Assembly (NCBI RefSeq): GCF_000419445.1
Contig: NZ_AULK01000005.1
Location: forward strand, 186,001-250,000
Reading direction: 5' to 3'
Origin: Gryllotalpicola ginsengisoli DSM 22003
GTDB taxonomy: Bacteria; Actinomycetota; Actinomycetes; Actinomycetales; Microbacteriaceae
Length of the DNA stretch: 64,000 nt
Shown: positions 63,264-64,000 of the stretch, piece after piece
Layout: the number at the start of each line of letters is the position of its first letter
Numbering within the stretch: the first letter of the stretch is position 1
Made by a program: the position numbers and the translations under genes
Notes under the pieces: model-generated
Seen by the model: the letters and a program-made list of their open reading frames with translations, nothing else
Databases searched by the model: none
What the model was told of the DNA's origin: nothing

Positions 63264-64000
63264 TCAACTCGCGTTCTGTACCGCGTCAGTGATCTGGAAG
63301 ATCGGCAGGTAGAGGCAGACGATCATGCCGCCGACGACGACGCCGAGGAAGGCGATCAGCAGCGGCTCGATGAGGCTCGTCAGGGAGTCGGTCATCGCCT
63401 CGACCTCGGAGTCGTAGAAGTCGGCGATCTTGTTGAGCATGACCTCCATCGAGCCGGCGTCTTCGCCGACGGCGACCATCTGGGTCACCATCATCGGGAA
63501 GACCGGCTCCTGAGCGAGCGGCTCGGCGACCGACTTGCCCTGGCGCACCGCCTTGGCGACGCGCTCGAGGGCGGTCTCGATCGCCCAGTTGCCGCTCGTC
63601 TCGCCGACGATGCGCAGGCCGCTCAGGATCGGCACGCCGGCGCCCATCATGTTGGCGAAGTTGCGGGCGAAGCGGGCGATGGCGATCTTGGTGAACAGCA
63701 TTCCGAAGACCGGCAGCTTCAGCATCCGTGGCTCGATCGCCGCGCGCACGCGCGGCTCGTTCTTGTTGCGCCGCCACCAGACGCTGCCGGCGATGACGGC
63801 CACGATCAGCGTGGGCAGGGCCCACGGCATCTGGTGCGACATGACAACGAGGATCTGGGTCGGCAGCGGCAGGGCGCTGCCGAGGCTCGCGAACATCTTC
63901 GCGAAGATCGGCACGATGAAGGTCAGCATGATGACGACCGCGATTAGCGAGATCGCGAGCACGACCATCGGATAGGTCATCGCCGACTTGATGCTCGCCT
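63264..64000 (-). CDS. pilC: Type IV pilus platform protein PilC, C-terminal part
   Basis: The gene continues past the right edge; 245 residues of the C-terminal part are in the window. The T2SSF domain shows KSAMTYPMVVLAISLIAVVI, then ARFARNFANMMGAGVPILSGL and VGEDAGSMEVMLNKIADFYD, with three membrane helices including LIEPLLIAFLGVVVGGMIV. It is the inner-membrane platform on which the pilus is assembled. The missing upstream part probably follows pilB/pilT-type ATPase genes. Confidence 0.94.
   Translation of the reverse strand, partial: ASIKSAMTYPMVVLAISLIAVVIMLTFIVPIFAKMFASLGSALPLPTQILVVMSHQMPWALPTLIVAVIAGSVWWRRNKNEPRVRAAIEPRMLKLPVFGMLFTKIAIARFARNFANMMGAGVPILSGLRIVGETSGNWAIETALERVAKAVRQGKSVAEPLAQEPVFPMMVTQMVAVGEDAGSMEVMLNKIADFYDSEVEAMTDSLTSLIEPLLIAFLGVVVGGMIVCLYLPIFQITDAVQNAS

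Overview
The window is high-GC chromosomal DNA of an actinobacterium, almost certainly a Micrococcales member close to Microbacteriaceae. The reasons are: actinobacterial versions of all core genes; CIRCE control of groES; a gene order tsaD-rimI-tsaB / tsaE-alr-acpS-glmS / glmM-rpsI-rplM / truA / rplQ-rpoA and so on; strong GTG use as start codon; and many genes with no Shine-Dalgarno but a TANNNT box 6-8 nt before the start codon (leaderless transcripts). No tRNA, rRNA, CRISPR array, insertion sequence or phage gene was recognised. Most genes are on the minus strand.

Layout from left to right. 1-1700: tail of a YCII/DGPF-domain gene with its ECF sigma factor, then a block of palindromic tandem repeats. 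1705-6640: an orphan branched-chain amino acid type substrate-binding lipoprotein, RarD, groES with two CIRCE operators, a divergent THUMP-like methyltransferase and a proline-rich DUF4190-like membrane protein. 6742-9079 and 17775-22769: housekeeping genes for t6A tRNA modification (tsaB, tsaD, tsaE), rimI, alr, acpS, glmS and coaA. This block is split by an 8.7-kb metabolic islet at about 9110-17770. The islet holds pxpABC (5-oxoprolinase), a DUF969/DUF979 5-oxoproline transporter, two paralogous DUF2891 proteins, a FadR-type GntR regulator, an S33 aminopeptidase and a 77-residue protein. Three TTGTT-(C/G)-AACAA palindromes at two promoters make it look like one regulon for 5-oxoproline or peptide use.

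22841-30859: a double-GNAT acetyltransferase, glmM, rpsI and rplM; then a plus-strand pair (a NeuA-NeuB fusion protein and a DUF6716-like putative glycosyltransferase) that looks like a compact nonulosonic-acid surface module; then truA and a YchJ-like SEC-C protein. 30937-52466: the complete alpha, spc, S10 and str ribosomal operons in one 21-kb minus-strand run, from rpsL to rplQ, with fusA, tuf, secY, adk, map, a class IV aminotransferase, infA and rpoA. rpsN and rpsD are missing from their usual places, and both gaps hold hairpins.

52805-55849: three membrane or secreted proteins of unknown function and a MaoC-like hydratase. 55875-64000: a type IV pilus cluster on the minus strand: pilC (cut by the window edge), pilA, two minor prepilins, a 666-residue prepilin-like possible tip protein, pilD, pilM, pilN and pilO.

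Two families of short palindromic repeats lie in gene junctions. One 35-bp family has become part of the coding ends of rimI, alr and tsaE.
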